The notes under the pieces are model-generated. The model searched no databases. It had not been told where the DNA came from and saw nothing but the letters and a program-made list of their open reading frames with translations. Both the position numbers and the translations under genes were made by a program. Positions 62,761-64,000 of a DNA stretch of 64,000 bases are shown here, piece by piece. This stretch comes from Zobellia roscoffensis (lineage in GTDB: Bacteria; Bacteroidota; Bacteroidia; Flavobacteriales; Flavobacteriaceae): NCBI RefSeq assembly GCF_015330165.1, contig NZ_JADDXT010000002.1, positions 3,313,646-3,377,645 of the forward strand, read 5' to 3'. Within the stretch, counting starts at the first letter, position 1. Every line of letters starts with the position of its first letter.

Positions 62761-64000
62761 TTACTCAGATTGAATTGTATTTGTGTCAACAAAAACTTGG
62801 GCTTCTCTTTCATCCACACTGTTTAAGGAAAACACGATATTATTTGTTTGAAGGCTATCTACATGCCTACCATACATCCCGTAGGCAGGAAGCACATTAA
62901 AAAAGCTGAACTCAGGATATCTGGTAATATCTTCTTCAACCTTGGCCATTGAATGTTCTGCCGTGCCTCCGCCCGGTAGTTCCAATTCAATATTTTCTAA
63001 AGTTATTTTACCAACTTTATGGTCTGGAGTTCCCGTAATTAATATTCCAGATGGTGGTTTTACCCTTGAGCTATCCAAAACCCGGGCATTACCTTTAACA
63101 TTTCTGATGACTACATTGGTAATAGAACCTACTTTTTGTTTTTCGGCATCGCGGTAGGTGCGTAGGCGTTCTCCAAGACGAATGAAAATAGGCATATCTA
63201 CTCTGTCCATTTGGATGCCGTCTATAGTCACATCGTGAATGTTGGCACCATCTACACTTAAGATTTTTATTCCGCCACCTTTGGTATCATAAATTTGGCA
63301 GTTTTTAATGTCTATGTTGTACATATCTCCCATAGACTCGGTTCCGAACTTGATAGAACCCCAATCGCTTCTGAGCTTACAATCGCTAACTTTTACGTTA
63401 TAGGTGGGTTTTGGACTCGTAGTTTTAATGCAGATAGCATCATCGCCCGTATTGATATCGCAATTTTTAATAACAGCGTCGTAACTGGAATCTAAATCAA
63501 TGCCATCGTTATTCTTATGGGCGTGGCTGTAAATGGAAACGTTGTCCACCAAAATAGTATTGGATTGATAAAAATGGCAGGTCCATGCAGCTGGTTGGCG
63601 TAAATGAACATCTTGTACTTTAATTTGAGAAGAATTTACAAATCGTAAAAGAAAAGGCCTGTTTGTGCCAAAACCTTCGGTTTCTGTAATGTTCAGCTCC
63701 TTAATTTTCACCTTTATATTTTTGGATAGAAAAGCTTCTCCGTTTCCATCAATAGTTCCCTTACCGGTTACGGCAATATTTGTGGCATTTTTTGCACCAA
63801 TAAGGCAATTGCCACGTTGTTGCCCAGTAGCATCTTCAAAAGTATCTATACTCTGGTAATCCAACGGATTTGAACTTCCAATCAATTTTGCATCTTTAGC
63901 TATATGTAGGGTTACATTGTCTTTTAGGAGAAGTGTACCTGAAATGTAATCGCCGTCTTCAATAGTAACAGTGCCACCACCAGCAAGATTACAGGCATCT
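62761..64000 (-). CDS. GH28-like polygalacturonase family protein, 5' end beyond the window
   Basis: The frame remains open to the window edge, giving at least 413 residues without the N-terminus. The sequence near the edge, DYISGTLLLKDNVTLHI, is the usual start of the GH28 beta-helix. NNDGIDLDSS and GDDAICIKT contain the three catalytic Asp residues, KFGTESMGDM corresponds to the GHG region (the His is not evident) and GGGIKIL replaces the RIK substrate site. GH28 enzymes cleave galacturonides or rhamnogalacturonan, but related members act on other uronic or galactose-type links. The altered GHG and RIK sites argue against plain polygalacturonase activity. It is 4 bp ahead of a sulfatase gene. 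Confidence 0.85.
   Translation of the reverse strand, partial: DACNLAGGGTVTIEDGDYISGTLLLKDNVTLHIAKDAKLIGSSNPLDYQSIDTFEDATGQQRGNCLIGAKNATNIAVTGKGTIDGNGEAFLSKNIKVKIKELNITETEGFGTNRPFLLRFVNSSQIKVQDVHLRQPAAWTCHFYQSNTILVDNVSIYSHAHKNNDGIDLDSSYDAVIKNCDINTGDDAICIKTTSPKPTYNVKVSDCKLRSDWGSIKFGTESMGDMYNIDIKNCQIYDTKGGGIKILSVDGANIHDVTIDGIQMDRVDMPIFIRLGERLRTYRDAEKQKVGSITNVVIRNVKGNARVLDSSRVKPPSGILITGTPDHKVGKITLENIELELPGGGTAEHSMAKVEEDITRYPEFSFFNVLPAYGMYGRHVDSLQTNNIVFSLNSVDEREAQVFVDTNTIQSE

Noticed and set aside
1..64000. Mobile elements, CRISPR arrays, tRNA or rRNA genes
   Set aside because: No transposase, integrase, regular repeat array, cloverleaf or rRNA-like segment was seen; gaps are nearly all under 170 bp.

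Overview
The window is one long stretch of a marine, algae-degrading member of the Bacteroidota, most likely Flavobacteriaceae. The evidence is an adjacent SusC/SusD pair, low GC, promoters of the TTTG/TAnnTTTG type, very dense carbohydrate-active genes with signal peptides or lipoboxes, and seven S1-type sulfatases. I see no tRNA, rRNA, CRISPR array, transposase or phage gene. All protein genes but one (the GntR-type regulator at 26202-27218) are on the minus strand, so transcription runs from high to low coordinates. The window cuts into a gene at each end, so the locus is larger than 64 kb.

Layout in transcription order. (A) 64000 to 31853: a partial GH28-like gene, two sulfatases, a PhoD-like metallophosphatase, a GH16 agarase/porphyranase-type enzyme, a BNR/VPS10-like propeller, a GH117, a GH43-like propeller, an apiosidase-like (GH140-type) protein, a GH29, an Fn3-propeller protein, a DUF1080 (PF06439) lipoprotein, a sulfatase, an alpha/beta hydrolase, a sulfatase, two GH29, a dehydrogenase-like propeller with HEAT repeats and a cytochrome c motif, and a GH2 lacking the usual acid/base Glu. 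A rho-independent terminator follows. (B) 31602 to 27227: a separate unit with a secreted FAD oxidoreductase, a protein with an FMN-attachment-like SGAT motif (ATGA overlap) and a CstA-family transporter. (C) 27218-26202, plus strand: the regulator, divergent from SusC. (D) 25815 to 1: SusC, SusD, a strong intergenic hairpin, a Na+/solute symporter, a cytoplasmic FAD oxidoreductase, an alpha/beta hydrolase, GH97, GH2, a sulfatase, a second GH2 with an inserted golvesin-like domain, a propeller, a lipoprotein GH117, two sulfatases, and a partial GH9-like gene.

Working model. The two GH117 (known family activity: release of 3,6-anhydro-L-galactose from agar oligosaccharides), the GH16, and several GH2 and GH29 enzymes plus seven sulfatases point to a heavily sulfated and branched red-algal galactan of agar/porphyran type. 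GH28, GH97, the GH140-type protein and the GH9-like protein suggest extra side chains or a more complex polymer. SusCD would import oligosaccharides, sulfatases would strip sulfate, exo-enzymes would trim to monosaccharides, and the SSS symporter would take these into the cytoplasm.

The most unusual content is a redox layer on top of hydrolysis: two FAD_oxidored-type proteins, an FMN_bind-like protein, a CXXCH cytochrome/propeller fusion, and a PF06439 protein whose family name is 3-keto-disaccharide hydrolase. A tandem 10-bp element is found at the promoters of both SusC and the FAD/FMN/CstA unit, suggesting common control by the adjacent regulator. Substrate and redox role are inferences from family membership and neighbourhood.
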